From positions 1 through 5,859 of the forward strand of contig BNWW01000096.1 of NCBI GenBank assembly GCA_025999115.1: a DNA stretch of 5,859 bases, given 5' to 3'. The notes beneath the pieces were generated by a model that saw only the letters and a program-made list of their open reading frames with translations, was not told the DNA's origin and did no database searches. Below, piece after piece: positions 1 through 5,859 of this stretch; within the stretch, counting starts at the first letter, position 1, and every line of letters begins with the position of its first letter. The position numbers and the translations under genes are program-made. Source of the DNA: Bacteroidia bacterium (GTDB taxonomy: Bacteria; Bacteroidota; Bacteroidia; Bacteroidales; Azobacteroidaceae).

Positions 1-24
1 TCACTAATACACTAATTTAATAAT
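1..24. promoter_or_regulatory. Octamer repeat upstream of the ABC/GntR operon, possible operator
   Basis: Just upstream of the first start codon are two matching octamers, TCACTAAT (1-8) and ACACTAAT (9-16), followed by a degenerate third, TTAATAAT (17-24). The block contains TACACT (8-13). From memory, the operator of the Bacillus YtrA regulator is an AGTGTA/TACACT inverted repeat with a spacer of about 13 bp. The operon encodes a YtrA-type GntR protein, so TACACT could be the downstream half of its operator, with the other half just outside the window. This is inference: only 26 bases of upstream sequence are visible, and no -33/-7 promoter can be placed. Confidence 0.3.
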
Positions 25-26
25 TT

Positions 27-887
27 ATGTCTATTATTCAAATGAAAGAAGTGGATTTTAGTTACAAAAAGAAACGTAAACTATTATCCGACATTCAATT
101 AGAAATCGAACCGGGACATATTCACGGTTTGCTCGGTAAAAACGGCGAGGGCAAAAGCACCTTGCTGAAATTGGTAGCAGGTTTGCTTTTCCCGCAAAAA
201 GGACAAATTGAGGTGCTGGGATTCAATCCTCAAAAACGACCGGTAGCCATGTTGCAAGACATCTATTTTTTGGCGGAAGAATTGCCGAATAGCCGCCTCA
301 GCATCGAATTGTTTGAAAAAGTCTATGCACCTTTTTACCCACATTTCGATGTCGAACAGTTCGACCGCTATTTAAAAGAGTTTGATATTGATGCCAAGGA
401 TTTGAAAATTAATCAATTATCACACGGTCAAAAGAAAAAAGTGATGATTTGTTTCGCTTTGGCCGCCAACACGAAAATCCTGTTGATGGACGAACCGACC
501 AACGGCTTGGATATTCCGTCGAAAGGCCAATTTCGCCGCATTGTCGCTTCTACGTTTGAAGACGACCGTTGCATCATCATTTCTACGCATCAAGTGCGCG
601 ATTTGGATAGCCTGATCGACAATATTATCATCATGGACAACCACGAAATCGTATTGAACGAGTCGATCGAAAGCATTACCGATAAACTGCTTTTCCGCTT
701 GCATGAAAATGCACATACCGACGAATCGCTTATTTATCAGGAAGATACACTGAAAGGAATCTATCAAGTTTGTGAAAATGTCCGGCACGAAGAAAGCAAA
801 TTAGACATCGAATTGCTCTTTAATGCGGTTTGTAACGACCGGAAACGCATCCAATCTATTTTCAACTCAAAAAAAATAAATTTATGA
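27..887 (+). CDS. ABC transporter ATP-binding protein (GntR-linked family)
   Basis: This 286-residue protein is the cytoplasmic ATPase that should power the permease encoded next to it. The nucleotide-binding domain covers about residues 1-215. Walker A is GKNGEGKST (37-45), the signature is LSHGQ (131-135), Walker B is ILLMDEP (151-157), the D-loop GLD is at 160-162 and the switch histidine is H188. The usual Q-loop glutamine is absent: the matching stretch reads YFLAEELP (80-87), with glutamates. The signature has H where LSGGQ has G. I recall similar deviations in ABC ATPases linked to YtrA-type regulators, so they need not mean loss of activity. Residues 216-286 form a soluble C-terminal extension of unknown role. 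The start at 27 gives the normal short lead-in to the first strand; no clear ribosome binding site precedes it, which is usual in Bacteroidota. The stop overlaps the next start (ATGA). The substrate cannot be predicted. Confidence 0.93.
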   Translation: MSIIQMKEVDFSYKKKRKLLSDIQLEIEPGHIHGLLGKNGEGKSTLLKLVAGLLFPQKGQIEVLGFNPQKRPVAMLQDIYFLAEELPNSRLSIELFEKVYAPFYPHFDVEQFDRYLKEFDIDAKDLKINQLSHGQKKKVMICFALAANTKILLMDEPTNGLDIPSKGQFRRIVASTFEDDRCIIISTHQVRDLDSLIDNIIIMDNHEIVLNESIESITDKLLFRLHENAHTDESLIYQEDTLKGIYQVCENVRHEESKLDIELLFNAVCNDRKRIQSIFNSKKINL

Positions 888-1675
888 ATAGTAATATATT
901 GAATTTCAATCGAATCGGTTTATTATTCCGCCGTTTTTTTACCGAACAGCTGCACGGCGAAGCCATTCGTTGGGCCATCATGGTCATCGTATTTATATTT
1001 ATCCGCAATTTTCCAACCGGTATCGGATTAACAATCATCATCAGCGGAGCGTTTTTTGCGGCAAGTGTTTTCCGGAATATTCACCGGCCAAACGATGGCA
1101 ACTCTTATTTTATGCTCCCGGCTTCGCAATTAGAAAAATGGATTGTAGGCCTTATCATTGGGATTTTTTATTTTTTCGCGATGATGATACTCTGTTACGT
1201 TACCGGTAATTTGTTGGGAACCGGATTGAATTATTTGTTGGCGCAAGTTCCGTTTTTCTCCGATATTCTGCCGCTGTTTCATACAAGTGATTTGCATTGG
1301 GTTTTCTTTGAAAACATCTCTCTCAACGTCAATTTTAATAGTAATTGCATTCCCGAATCTTTTCCGCTGGTCTTTGCGTTGATTTTTATTCACATACAAT
1401 CCCTTTATTTGTTGGGAAGTGTTTATTTCAAGCACAGTCAAGTTTGGAAGACCTTTTTTGCATGGAATATTTTTCAAATTTCACTGCTGATTTTTGCGAT
1501 TGTTGAAATGTATATATTCAAAGGAGAAACCAATATTTCAATCAATAATTCGCTCGGACAATACAACTCTTGGCTCGAAATTGCCGGAAACGTCGGATTT
1601 GCATTCCTCTTTTATATTCTTCCGCCTATCTTTTGGATAATCAGTTATTTCCGCTTAACCGAGAAACAAGTATAA
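884..1675 (+). CDS. ABC-2-like transporter permease, six membrane segments
   Basis: This 263-residue integral inner-membrane protein is the probable membrane partner of the upstream ATPase. Hydrophobic segments are seen at about residues 26-42, 45-63, 86-108, 160-182, 188-211 and 234-256. The arrangement is two pairs flanking a roughly 50-residue hydrophilic loop (109-159), and it is consistent with an ABC-2-like permease. The stretch YFMLPASQLEKW (75-86), just before the third segment, resembles an LPAS-x-LEK motif that I associate with Bacteroidota permeases of this type. The start codon overlaps the ATPase stop by four bases, which implies translational coupling and roughly 1:1 production. 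No signal peptide or enzymatic domain is seen. The assignment rests on topology, the motif and operon position; the transported substrate is unknown. Antimicrobial peptide or lipid export is a common guess for such modules but is not shown here. Confidence 0.8.
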   Translation: MNSNILNFNRIGLLFRRFFTEQLHGEAIRWAIMVIVFIFIRNFPTGIGLTIIISGAFFAASVFRNIHRPNDGNSYFMLPASQLEKWIVGLIIGIFYFFAMMILCYVTGNLLGTGLNYLLAQVPFFSDILPLFHTSDLHWVFFENISLNVNFNSNCIPESFPLVFALIFIHIQSLYLLGSVYFKHSQVWKTFFAWNIFQISLLIFAIVEMYIFKGETNISINNSLGQYNSWLEIAGNVGFAFLFYILPPIFWIISYFRLTEKQV

Positions 1676-1678
1676 ATC

Positions 1679-2044
1679 ATGGAATTTCAAGAATCACAAG
1701 CTATTTATTTACAAATCGGACACTATATCAGTGAACAGATTTTGTCGGAGCGATGGAAACCGGGCGAACGCATTCCATCGGTGCGAGAATTGGGCGCGGC
1801 TTTGGAAGTGAATCCGAATACCGTAATGCGCGCGTTCGATTTTCTGCAAAACCGGGAAATCATTTTCAACAAACGCGGATTGGGTTATTTTGTCGCCGAC
1901 AATGCCCGTCCACGCATTCTCGCTCATCGTAAAACGCAGTTTTTGGAACACGAACTTCCGCATGTGTTCAAAAATATGCAACTTTTGGAAATGTCATTTA
2001 ATGAATTGGAAATAGAATACAATAAAATACATCAAACAATATGA
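1679..2044 (+). CDS. GntR-family transcriptional regulator, YtrA subfamily
   Basis: This 121-residue DNA-binding protein probably represses its own ABC transporter operon. The N-terminal winged helix-turn-helix covers about residues 7-75. It contains the family sequence WKPGERIPSVRELG (26-39), the recognition region VNPNTVMRAFDFLQ (44-57) and a wing ending in GLGYFV (67-72). The remaining roughly 45 residues are helical and too short for a FadR or HutC effector domain. That length and shape are typical of the YtrA subfamily, whose members usually lie beside ABC transporter genes and respond to cell-envelope stress. It starts three bases after the permease stop, so it is the third cistron of the operon. 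Its stop (TGA, 2042-2044) overlaps the ATG of a tiny following ORF. No effector can be named. Confidence 0.92.
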   Translation: MEFQESQAIYLQIGHYISEQILSERWKPGERIPSVRELGAALEVNPNTVMRAFDFLQNREIIFNKRGLGYFVADNARPRILAHRKTQFLEHELPHVFKNMQLLEMSFNELEIEYNKIHQTI

Positions 2045-2124
2045 AAACGAGCAATATACTTTTGTTGGGACTGCTGGCCTTTATCCTTGTGCTGATAACC
2101 GTTGCTGTGCTGACTTTACCCTAA
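2041..2124 (+). CDS. Possible 27-residue single-span membrane peptide, or N-terminal remnant of a fourth operon gene
   Basis: A 27-codon frame opens at an ATG that overlaps the GntR stop (ATGA), the same coupling used between the first two genes. It encodes MKTSN followed by an almost uninterrupted hydrophobic stretch (residues 6-27, rich in L, I, V and A) and stops at TAA. This could be one membrane span with a short positive N-terminus, or an uncleaved signal anchor with nothing behind it. The stop overlaps the stop of convergent gldB. Two readings are plausible: a genuine small membrane protein acting with the transporter, or the surviving start of a longer membrane-anchored protein cut down by deletion. 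I vaguely recall membrane-anchored proteins with similar MKTSN starts near such operons but cannot verify this. Chance is less likely given the coupling and composition, but cannot be excluded. Confidence 0.42.
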   Translation: MKTSNILLLGLLAFILVLITVAVLTLP

Positions 2125-3056
2125 GGTCGATATTTCGATTCTTTCAACAACAGCGAATAATCTGTTTCGTTCATCAAGGCCGGCCAAGCGGTTTGCGGAT
2201 GCTGTTTCATATACCCCGAAATAATTTGAAAACCGAGCCAAACGCCCACGCTTCCGGGCGACTCGGCGGGTAAAGTTGCAGTGTAGGGCGCTTCACGCAA
2301 ATACTGTATCGTAACGGCGTAATCGGAACGAAACAGATGCTGTTTTTCCAAAATCAATTTCCAGATTCTCGATTCGTTAGTTTTGCACCATTCGTATTGA
2401 TCTTGCGTATAACCGGCGTATTCCCAGACTTTCCGTTTCGGAAGAATTTGTGAAAGAATATAACGCAATTTCCCTTCGTACAACATTTTATCCAACAGTA
2501 CCGCTTCGTTTCCCTTGAACGGAAACTCGGCCATCAGCCACCCCAGAAACAAATCGGGAGCCATCCGTTCGGGAGTCATTTTCGGCAGTTGATAATCGTA
2601 AAAAAATTCCCGGTACAAAGGATAACCGGCGCCCAAATAATAATCGGCCGATAAGGAAACATAATTTTCGCCGACCACTACGTGTTGATTCCAACCCGAA
2701 ACATGCAAATAAATTTCCGGTCGCGATAAATCCGGAAAATGTTCCAACAATTTTTCTATTCCGGTGGAAACTTCTTTTTGCAAACCGGAAATATCGGCAA
2801 AAACACCTTGTTCGTCGAGATACATTTGCATCAAAATCGAATCGGAAAAATCGGTGTCTTCAGAAATGACTTTTTGCATATAATCCTCTAAAAACGGATG
2901 GTATTTTTGAAGGAAATCAAACGGAATATCTCCTGTGATGGAGCGGAAATAATCCGTATCAAAGCGTTGAATTTGAAAATCGGAATTTAGATTTTCTTTT
3001 TTACAACTAATTATTAAACAAGCGATTAGAATTAAAACCCAAGATTGCCTTTTCAT
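2121..3056 (-). CDS. gldB: Gliding motility lipoprotein GldB
   Basis: This 311-residue lipoprotein belongs to the GldB family, which is needed for gliding in Flavobacterium johnsoniae and is also found in non-gliding Bacteroidota; its molecular role is unsettled. The chosen start gives a classical lipoprotein signal: MKRQ, a hydrophobic core (6-17) and a lipobox ending IIS before C18. An upstream in-frame ATG at 3129-3131 would add 25 residues and bury this signal, so it is rejected. Family-like stretches are RFDTDYFR (31-38), LLDKMLYEGKLRYI (187-200), YTQDQYEWCKTNESRIWK (216-233) and ESPGSVGVWLGFQIISGYM (265-283). The end, ESKYRP, looks like a complete family C-terminus. There is no HExxH metalloprotease motif. 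CKKEN after the lipidated cysteine only partly resembles the proposed Bacteroidota surface-export signal. No gldC or other gld/sprA/por gene is visible nearby. It is divergent from pepE. Confidence 0.9.
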   Translation of the reverse strand: MKRQSWVLILIACLIISCKKENLNSDFQIQRFDTDYFRSITGDIPFDFLQKYHPFLEDYMQKVISEDTDFSDSILMQMYLDEQGVFADISGLQKEVSTGIEKLLEHFPDLSRPEIYLHVSGWNQHVVVGENYVSLSADYYLGAGYPLYREFFYDYQLPKMTPERMAPDLFLGWLMAEFPFKGNEAVLLDKMLYEGKLRYILSQILPKRKVWEYAGYTQDQYEWCKTNESRIWKLILEKQHLFRSDYAVTIQYLREAPYTATLPAESPGSVGVWLGFQIISGYMKQHPQTAWPALMNETDYSLLLKESKYRP

Positions 3057-3090
3057 ATTTTTTAATTTTCCGACAACATAATTAACGCAA

Positions 3091-3108
3091 ATATTGTTTT
3101 TATATTGT
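3091..3108. repeat. Direct repeat ATATTGT x2 in the gldB-pepE divergent region
   Basis: ATATTGT occurs at 3091-3097 and again at 3102-3108, a period of 11 bp, about one helical turn. The repeat lies in the 105-bp gap between the divergent gldB and pepE starts and overlaps the proposed -33 element of pepE. A regulator bound there could affect both genes. The region is very AT-rich, so chance is a serious alternative. Confidence 0.3.
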
Positions 3109-3124
3109 GAATTGATTATCTTTG
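3094..3124 (+). promoter_or_regulatory. Bacteroidota-type promoter for pepE
   Basis: TATCTTTG (3117-3124) matches the Bacteroidota -7 consensus TAnnTTTG exactly. A TTG (3094-3096) lies 20 bp upstream, as expected for the -33 element recognised by the primary sigma factor of this phylum. Transcription would begin near 3130, giving a leader of about 30 bases before the pepE ATG at 3162. This position also argues against the in-frame ATG at 3135, which would leave almost no leader. Confidence 0.6.
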
Positions 3125-3161
3125 AAGCCATCTCTTGAGCAATCCATTAAAACGAAAAGAT

Positions 3162-3896
3162 ATGCGACTATTATTATTAAGCAATTCCACCAACGCAGGC
3201 GAAGCCTATTTGGCCTGGCCAAAAGCAGAAATCAAGGATTTTTTAGGCGCTTTCCCCTTGCAAGTTGCATTTATTCCCTACGCCGCCATTACGTTTTCCT
3301 ACGACGAATACGAAGCCAAAGTGGCGGCCGTATTTTCGGAATGTAATTGTACACTCAAAAGCGTACATCGTGTTTGGAACCCGGTAGAAGCCATCGCAAC
3401 AGCCGATGTAATCGTTGTGGGCGGCGGCAACACGTGGCGATTGGTTCAACAGATGCGCGAACATAATCTTTTCGAAGCCATTAAACGCAAAGTGGCGGCA
3501 GGCACGCCATACATCGGTTGGAGTGCGGGAAGTAATATCGCTTGTCCCACCATGAAAACAACCAACGATATGCCGATTGTCGACCCGCACGGTTTGGGAA
3601 CTTTGGGTTTGGTGCCGTTCCAAATCAATCCGCATTATTTGGATGCACATCCGGCAGGACACGGCGGCGAAACGCGCGAAGACCGTATTCGTGAGTTTAT
3701 CGAAGTTAATCCCGATGTGTTTGTCGTCGGCTTGCGCGAAGGTTGTTTGTTGCGATGCGAGGACAATGAATTGAGGTTGACCGGTTCGAAATCAGCTCGT
3801 TTATTTCGTAAAAATTGGATAACAAAAGAGTTGCAACCAACGGAAGATTTGTCGTTTTTGTTGGATGCAGCTTTACCACAGGTACCGTTTTGTTAA
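3162..3896 (+). CDS. pepE: Dipeptidase E (alpha-aspartyl dipeptidase, family S51)
   Basis: This 244-residue cytoplasmic serine peptidase should hydrolyse dipeptides with N-terminal aspartate (Asp-X), helping recycle peptides. Length and sequence fit the family end to end: MRLLLLSNSTNAGEAYL at the start, GGGNT (87-91) in the glutaminase-like fold, and the nucleophile motif GWSAGS (119-124) with catalytic Ser121. The other triad members by family pattern are Asp136 in TTNDMPIV and His158 in NPHY, each one residue beyond the Salmonella numbering (Ser120, Asp135, His157). No signal peptide is present. The start at 3162 is chosen because the family begins directly at this first strand. An ATG at 3135 would add nine unrelated residues and sit too close to the predicted transcription start. 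It has its own promoter, is divergent from gldB and stops two bases short of the recG stop. Confidence 0.95.
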   Translation: MRLLLLSNSTNAGEAYLAWPKAEIKDFLGAFPLQVAFIPYAAITFSYDEYEAKVAAVFSECNCTLKSVHRVWNPVEAIATADVIVVGGGNTWRLVQQMREHNLFEAIKRKVAAGTPYIGWSAGSNIACPTMKTTNDMPIVDPHGLGTLGLVPFQINPHYLDAHPAGHGGETREDRIREFIEVNPDVFVVGLREGCLLRCEDNELRLTGSKSARLFRKNWITKELQPTEDLSFLLDAALPQVPFC

Positions 3897-3898
3897 TT

Positions 3899-5859
3899 TC
3901 AGCTAATCATAAACCACCCCACCTGATGATCCGCATTTAACTGCCCTAACCGCTGCTTCAAAACCAGATGATCCGGCTTCTCCAACGCCGGATCATCCTC
4001 CAATATCTCGCGAGCTAAATCACGGGCTTGGCTTAATATTTCCCCGTCGTGCGAGAGATTCGCGATTTTCAAGTTGAATGCCACCCCGCTTTGTTGCGTT
4101 CCGTCCAAATCGCCAGGACCACGTAGTTTGAGATCTTCCTCGGCAATCAGAAAGCCGTCGTTGGTTTCGGTCATGATCGCCAAGCGTTTGCGCGTATTTT
4201 CGGATAATTCGTAGCGCGTAATCAGCACGCAAATCGACTGGTCGGCGCCACGCCCTACCCTGCCCCGCAATTGATGCAACTGCGACAGACCGAAGCGTTC
4301 GGCATTTTCAATCAACATCACCGTGGCATTCGGAACGTTCACACCGACTTCAATAACTGTCGTCGCGACCATAATTTGCGTTTCGCCCGAAACAAAGCGT
4401 TGCATTTCCGACTCTTTATCGGCCGGTTTCATCTTTCCGTGAACCATGCAGACTTTATATTCGGGAAAAATTTTTTGAATGATTTCAAATCCGTCGGTCA
4501 GGTTTTTCAAATCCGATTTTTCACTTTCTTCAATCAAAGGATAAACGATATACACCTGCCGGCCGGCTTGAATTTGCTTGCGCACGGATTCATATAAATT
4601 GTTGCGTTTCTCGCTGTATAAATGATAGGTTTTGACCGGTTTACGGCCGGGCGGCAATTCGTCGATGACCGAAACGTCCAAATCGCCATACAAAGTCATC
4701 GCTAACGTGCGCGGAATCGGTGTTGCCGTCATAACCAACACGTGCGGCGAAACCGTGTTTTTTTTCCACAATTTGGCGCGTTGAGCCACACCGAAACGAT
4801 GTTGTTCGTCCACCACAATCAAGCCAAGATTCGCAAATTCGACCGTATCTTCCAACAGAGCGTGCGTCCCGATGAGAATTTGAATCTCGCCGCTTTTGAT
4901 TTTCGGCAACAAAACCGTTCGTTCTTTTTTCTTCGTCGAACCGGTCAGTAGAGCTATTTCAATTCCTAAACCATTGATTACACGCGAGATCGTTTCATAA
5001 TGTTGAGTTGCCAAAATTTCGGTCGGCGCCATAATCGCACCCTGAAAACCATTGTCCAAAGCCAATAAAACCGACAACAAAGCAACCAAAGTCTTGCCGC
5101 TACCCACATCGCCCTGCAACAAGCGGTTCATCTGCCGGCCACTGTTGGTATCTTGTCGGATTTCGCGAACCACCCGTTTTTGTGCATTCGTCAATTCAAA
5201 CGGTAAATTATTATGATAGAACGAATTAAAATAATCGCCCACACGTGTAAACAAAAATCCGCCCAAACGTTTTTCGCGGTATTTCGTAACACGCAAAATG
5301 TTTAATTGCACATAAAACAACTCTTCCAATTTCAAACGATATTGCGCTTTCCGCAACAAACCGGGTGATTTCGGGAAATGGATATTACGAATGGCCTCAT
5401 CCAAAGAAATCACGTGCGTTTGGTCGATAACCGGTTGATTCAATGTTTCCGGCAACGGCTCTTGAAGCAATTCCAATATCTTTGTAATGATTTTTTGGAT
5501 GGCGCGCGAATGCAAAAAAGCGTTTTTCATCTTTTCGGTCGTGTTGTACTGACCTTGCACACCCACTTCGCCTTCGTAAAACTTGCTTTCGGTTTCCAAT
5601 TCGGGATGCGCAATATTCAAACGATGACCGAAAACGGTAGGTTTTCCAAACAGAATATACTCTGTACCAATCTGATACAATTGCGGAATCTGTTTTATCA
5701 TCCGAAACCAGACCAACTCAATCGAACCCGTATCGTCGTAAAAAGTAGCCGTCAATCGCCGCGAACTGCCCTCGCCCAAAGTTTCGTAACAAAGAATTTT
5801 GCCTTTCAATTGGATATAAGGCATATTTCCGTCAATCTCTTTTATTTTGAATATCTTAC
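3899..5859 (-). CDS. recG: ATP-dependent DNA helicase RecG, 5' end beyond the window
   Basis: RecG is a monomeric double-stranded DNA translocase that rescues stalled replication forks by regression and processes branched recombination intermediates. The frame stays open to the right edge, and eleven codons precede the in-frame Met at 5822-5824 (...KEIDGN-MPYIQLKGKI). That Met is therefore internal; about 650 residues are visible of roughly 700. Counting from that Met, the wedge OB-fold covers roughly 1-90. Helicase motifs follow: LTNAQKRVVREI (211-222), Walker A GDVGSGKT (238-245), APTEILATQH (266-275), DEQHRFG (339-345), MTATPIPRT (365-373), TTVIEVGVNVPNAT (488-501) and QLHQLRGRVGRG (515-526). 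The RecG-specific C-terminal segment LRGPGDLDGTQQSG (567-580) is present; E. coli has GTRQTG, and Q at the third position appears to be a Bacteroidota variant. The gene looks intact and functional. Its promoter lies outside the window. Confidence 0.97.
   Translation of the reverse strand, partial: KIFKIKEIDGNMPYIQLKGKILCYETLGEGSSRRLTATFYDDTGSIELVWFRMIKQIPQLYQIGTEYILFGKPTVFGHRLNIAHPELETESKFYEGEVGVQGQYNTTEKMKNAFLHSRAIQKIITKILELLQEPLPETLNQPVIDQTHVISLDEAIRNIHFPKSPGLLRKAQYRLKLEELFYVQLNILRVTKYREKRLGGFLFTRVGDYFNSFYHNNLPFELTNAQKRVVREIRQDTNSGRQMNRLLQGDVGSGKTLVALLSVLLALDNGFQGAIMAPTEILATQHYETISRVINGLGIEIALLTGSTKKKERTVLLPKIKSGEIQILIGTHALLEDTVEFANLGLIVVDEQHRFGVAQRAKLWKKNTVSPHVLVMTATPIPRTLAMTLYGDLDVSVIDELPPGRKPVKTYHLYSEKRNNLYESVRKQIQAGRQVYIVYPLIEESEKSDLKNLTDGFEIIQKIFPEYKVCMVHGKMKPADKESEMQRFVSGETQIMVATTVIEVGVNVPNATVMLIENAERFGLSQLHQLRGRVGRGADQSICVLITRYELSENTRKRLAIMTETNDGFLIAEEDLKLRGPGDLDGTQQSGVAFNLKIANLSHDGEILSQARDLAREILEDDPALEKPDHLVLKQRLGQLNADHQVGWFMIS
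3968..3998. repeat. Perfect 11-bp inverted repeat inside recG 3' end
   Basis: GATGATCCGGC (3968-3978) and GCCGGATCATC (3988-3998) are perfect reverse complements separated by 9 bases. The core GATGATCCG also occurs as a direct copy at 3925-3933. The repeat codes for part of the RecG C-terminus (DDPALEKPDH). In RNA it would form a stable hairpin on either strand, and on the pepE transcript it would lie 71 bases after the stop codon. The plus-strand copy has no T-run after it, so it is not a standard intrinsic terminator in that direction. On the recG strand TTTT follows after a few bases, but inside the coding region. Confidence 0.6.

Noticed and set aside
420..788. Long antisense frames, e.g. 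within the ATPase gene, pepE and recG
   Set aside because: They mirror the codon structure of well-supported genes, have no family-like motifs and no start context; they are shadows.
2127..2138. Short inverted repeat TCGA-TATT-TCGA near the ABC operon/gldB junction, considered as a terminator
   Set aside because: The stem is only 4 bp of mixed strength with no T-run on either strand, and it lies inside gldB coding sequence.
3057..3131. N-terminal extension of gldB from the ATG at 3129-3131
   Set aside because: It would place 25 residues before a textbook lipoprotein signal peptide and overlap the pepE promoter; the Met at 3054-3056 fits much better.
3135..3161. Upstream start for pepE
   Set aside because: It adds nine residues not seen in the family and lies about 5 bases after the predicted transcription start.
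3209..3223. Near-perfect 15-bp palindrome TTTGGCC-T-GGCCAAA
   Set aside because: It lies within pepE codons for a conserved N-terminal region, the single central base is too short for an RNA hairpin loop, and no second copy or promoter context supports an operator.
4093..4110. Gln for Arg in the RecG C-terminal GTRQ motif as a defect
   Set aside because: The surrounding segment is fully conserved and GTQQSG appears to be the usual Bacteroidota form, so it is lineage variation rather than damage.
4558..4567. GCCGGCCGGC palindrome, with GGCCGGCC near 2178
   Set aside because: Both are short GC-rich palindromes inside coding sequence, expected by codon choice; no array or conserved spacing.
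5822..5824. Met at this position as the true recG start
   Set aside because: The frame remains open upstream to the window edge and the preceding residues (KEIDGN) continue the RecG wedge-domain sequence, so the Met is internal.

Overview
The window looks like ordinary chromosome from a member of the Bacteroidota, most likely Bacteroidales. The evidence is a GldB-type gliding-motility lipoprotein, a RecG with Bacteroidota-style sequence (GTQQSG, start of the wedge region reading NMPYIQLKGKI), almost no Shine-Dalgarno sequences, and a good match to the Bacteroidota -33/-7 promoter (TTG, 20 bp, TATCTTTG) in front of pepE. Base composition and codon use look even throughout by eye. I see no tRNA, rRNA, insertion sequence, CRISPR array or phage gene.

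Layout. Positions 27-2124 hold a tightly coupled plus-strand operon: an ABC transporter ATPase (27-887), a six-segment membrane permease (884-1675), a YtrA-type GntR regulator (1679-2044) and a 27-codon ORF encoding a single hydrophobic segment (2041-2124). Two junctions are ATGA stop/start overlaps and the third is a 3-base gap, so the cistrons are probably translationally coupled. The regulator probably represses its own transporter operon. An octamer repeat containing TACACT at the left edge may be part of the operator.

This operon runs head-on into gldB (minus strand, 2121-3056), and the two stop codons overlap. gldB is divergent from pepE (plus strand, 3162-3896), with a 105-bp intergenic region carrying a promoter and a short direct repeat. 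pepE in turn converges on recG (minus strand, 3899 to the right edge, 5' end cut off by the window), leaving 2 bases between stop codons. Neither convergent junction has a recognisable terminator. A perfect 11-bp inverted repeat lies inside the 3' end of recG, 71 bases past the pepE stop.

Functionally these are three unrelated units: a small regulated ABC export or stress-response module, an envelope lipoprotein tied to gliding/type IX secretion biology, and two housekeeping genes (aspartyl dipeptidase and fork-reversal helicase). I found no convincing undescribed system. The items most worth checking are the 27-codon ORF, which may be a micro-membrane protein or the remnant of a fourth operon gene, and the inverted repeat in recG.
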